Below, piece by piece: positions 63,081 to 64,000 of a stretch of DNA of 64,000 bases. Within the stretch, counting starts at the first letter, position 1, and each line of letters begins with the position of its first letter. The stretch is from Planctomycetes bacterium syqfu (GTDB taxonomy: Bacteria > Planctomycetota > Phycisphaerae > Phycisphaerales > Phycisphaeraceae): contig CP087563.1 in NCBI GenBank assembly GCA_020974905.1, forward strand, positions 5,580,001-5,644,000, in the 5' to 3' direction. The notes beneath the pieces were generated by a model. That model did no database searches. It was given only the letters and a program-made list of their open reading frames with translations, and was not told where the DNA came from. Both the position numbers and the translations under genes were made by a program.

Positions 63081-63995
63081 GCCTGTGTTGCTCTGTAGAA
63101 AAGCCAGATAGCTAAGAGAATCCCGATATTGTGGGTCAGAACTGCCAGTCGCATTTCACGATTACGAGCATGGTACGAACGTGCCGCGACCACGGGTCCC
63201 TGATTACGTTTGATCATACTGAAGACGGTTTCGACCTGCCAACGTTGATCGTACGGGCGAAGGTGAATACGTTGTGCCATCAGCCTACGATAGTAACGAC
63301 TTGGTAGCTTGCTTGTTGGGCGACCATGCTTGGGTGGAATGGTGGTGAGAATGCCATGTTCATCGCGCGCATACAGATGATTTGATTCGCTGTCATACCC
63401 AGCATCAGCCAACAGATGATGCACGCAGACATTGGCAACACAGCGATCCAATAGCGGTTCCAATGACTGCACATCGTTCTTGGGACCTTGTTCGGTGAGC
63501 ATGGCCAAGACCATGTGCGACTGGATATCGACCAACGCACTGAGCTTGGGAAAGTGTGAATATTTGACTGTTTTTCCAGTGATTTTGCAACGCTTGGTGA
63601 AGTAGCGACTACAGTGCCAGGCTTCGAGTCCCGTGCTGTCGGCAGCGGCCAGCTTCACGTTTTGACGCGTCGTTTTTTTTAGACTGCAGTTGTTCGTGTG
63701 TACTTTCCAACAGGTCGTTGGCCACCTGCAGATTCAACAGTCGATGGGCCGCTTTCTGCAACGTCGTGTAGTGTGGCACCGACTTTAAGCCGATGTCCTC
63801 ACACAATGCAGGCATGTCCGCAAGCATCGCAACGATGCCGCGATTAAAATGGCGTTTGAGAACCAGACACGCAAAGAGCTGCGGCTGGGTGAATTTCTTG
63901 GGCGCATTGACATGGGCATACGTCGGCAGCCGATCCTTGGCCACCTGCAATGCCATCAACGCCACCCTCCGTGGTGACTTGCTGGTGATGCTCAT
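62708..63995 (-). pseudogene. IS5-type transposase, broken by one base and without its own stop
   Basis: Frame from 63995 has PRRVALMALQVAKDRLPTYA; a run of eight As on the minus strand (plus-strand Ts 63673-63680) shifts the frame by one; with seven As the sequence would read SKKTTRQNVKLAAADSTGLE without a break. The second frame contains DSTGLEAWHCSRY, LLADAGYDSESN and QVETVFSMIKRNQGP, the DDE catalytic parts of IS5-like elements. After NIGILLAIWLFYRA no stop appears, and the frame runs on antisense into the AT-hook gene to 62708. Either A8 slippage still allows a product, or this is a decayed copy. Confidence 0.7.
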
Positions 63996-64000
63996 GTGTC

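Overview
The window looks like chromosomal DNA of a planctomycete, most likely a Phycisphaerae-type marine or biofilm bacterium. This is an inference from gene content and no marker gene settles it. The indicators are many secreted carbohydrate-active enzymes, a formylglycine sulfatase, several one-gene prepilin-type proteins, a planctomycete-style porin with an N-terminal coiled coil, and moderately GC-rich DNA with very many dispersed hairpin repeats. I saw no rRNA, tRNA or CRISPR array.

Region 1 (1-9.7 kb): pectin-related secreted enzymes (right-handed beta-helix lyase, rhamnogalacturonan acetylesterase, SASA-type acetylesterase) around a housekeeping block (yicC-secG, tpiA, hemC) and two small cytosolic proteins (SnoaL-like, DinB-like). 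Region 2 (9.9-20.3 kb): an IS110-type element, an esterase, dnaE, a DnaA-box cluster, tmk, and an OprB-like porin gene cut by an IS630 element with a clean TA duplication. Region 3 (20.7-45.1 kb): a prepilin-type protein with a very long Asn/Gly/Asp repeat tail, two PfkB kinases (one like KDG kinase, which would complete pectin use), a chemoreceptor, a porin, a GH113-like enzyme, mnmA, sthA, a DJ-1/PfpI gene with an in-frame stop, surE, GH63, a SpoIIE-type phosphatase, an AraC/sulfatase divergent pair and an exported superoxide dismutase. Region 4 (45.3-48.1 kb): two paralogous prepilin-type genes divergent from a LacI regulator, with a shared 13-bp operator-like sequence. Region 5 (48.2-52.0 kb): a six-gene ArsR-controlled cluster (permease, DGC protein, CPKC redox protein, exported thioredoxin, CcdA) with two matching palindromic operators.

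Region 6 (52.5-62.0 kb) is the most interesting part. Six genes lie head to tail on the minus strand: an SMC/TrlF-like ATPase, a HEAT-repeat histidine kinase and a response regulator with two winged-helix domains (overlapping by 1 and 4 bases), then a 1194-residue KAP-type membrane NTPase, a 97-residue protein and a 413-residue protein of unknown function. The KAP gene is visibly more AT-rich than its neighbours. The layout resembles a defence or stress-response island in which a two-component pair is wired to P-loop NTPases. An AT-hook/winged-helix protein and a damaged IS5-like transposase close the window.

Between genes there are at least four families of short palindromic repeats whose arms change in a compensating way, so the fold is conserved more than the sequence. 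They account for much of the non-coding DNA.
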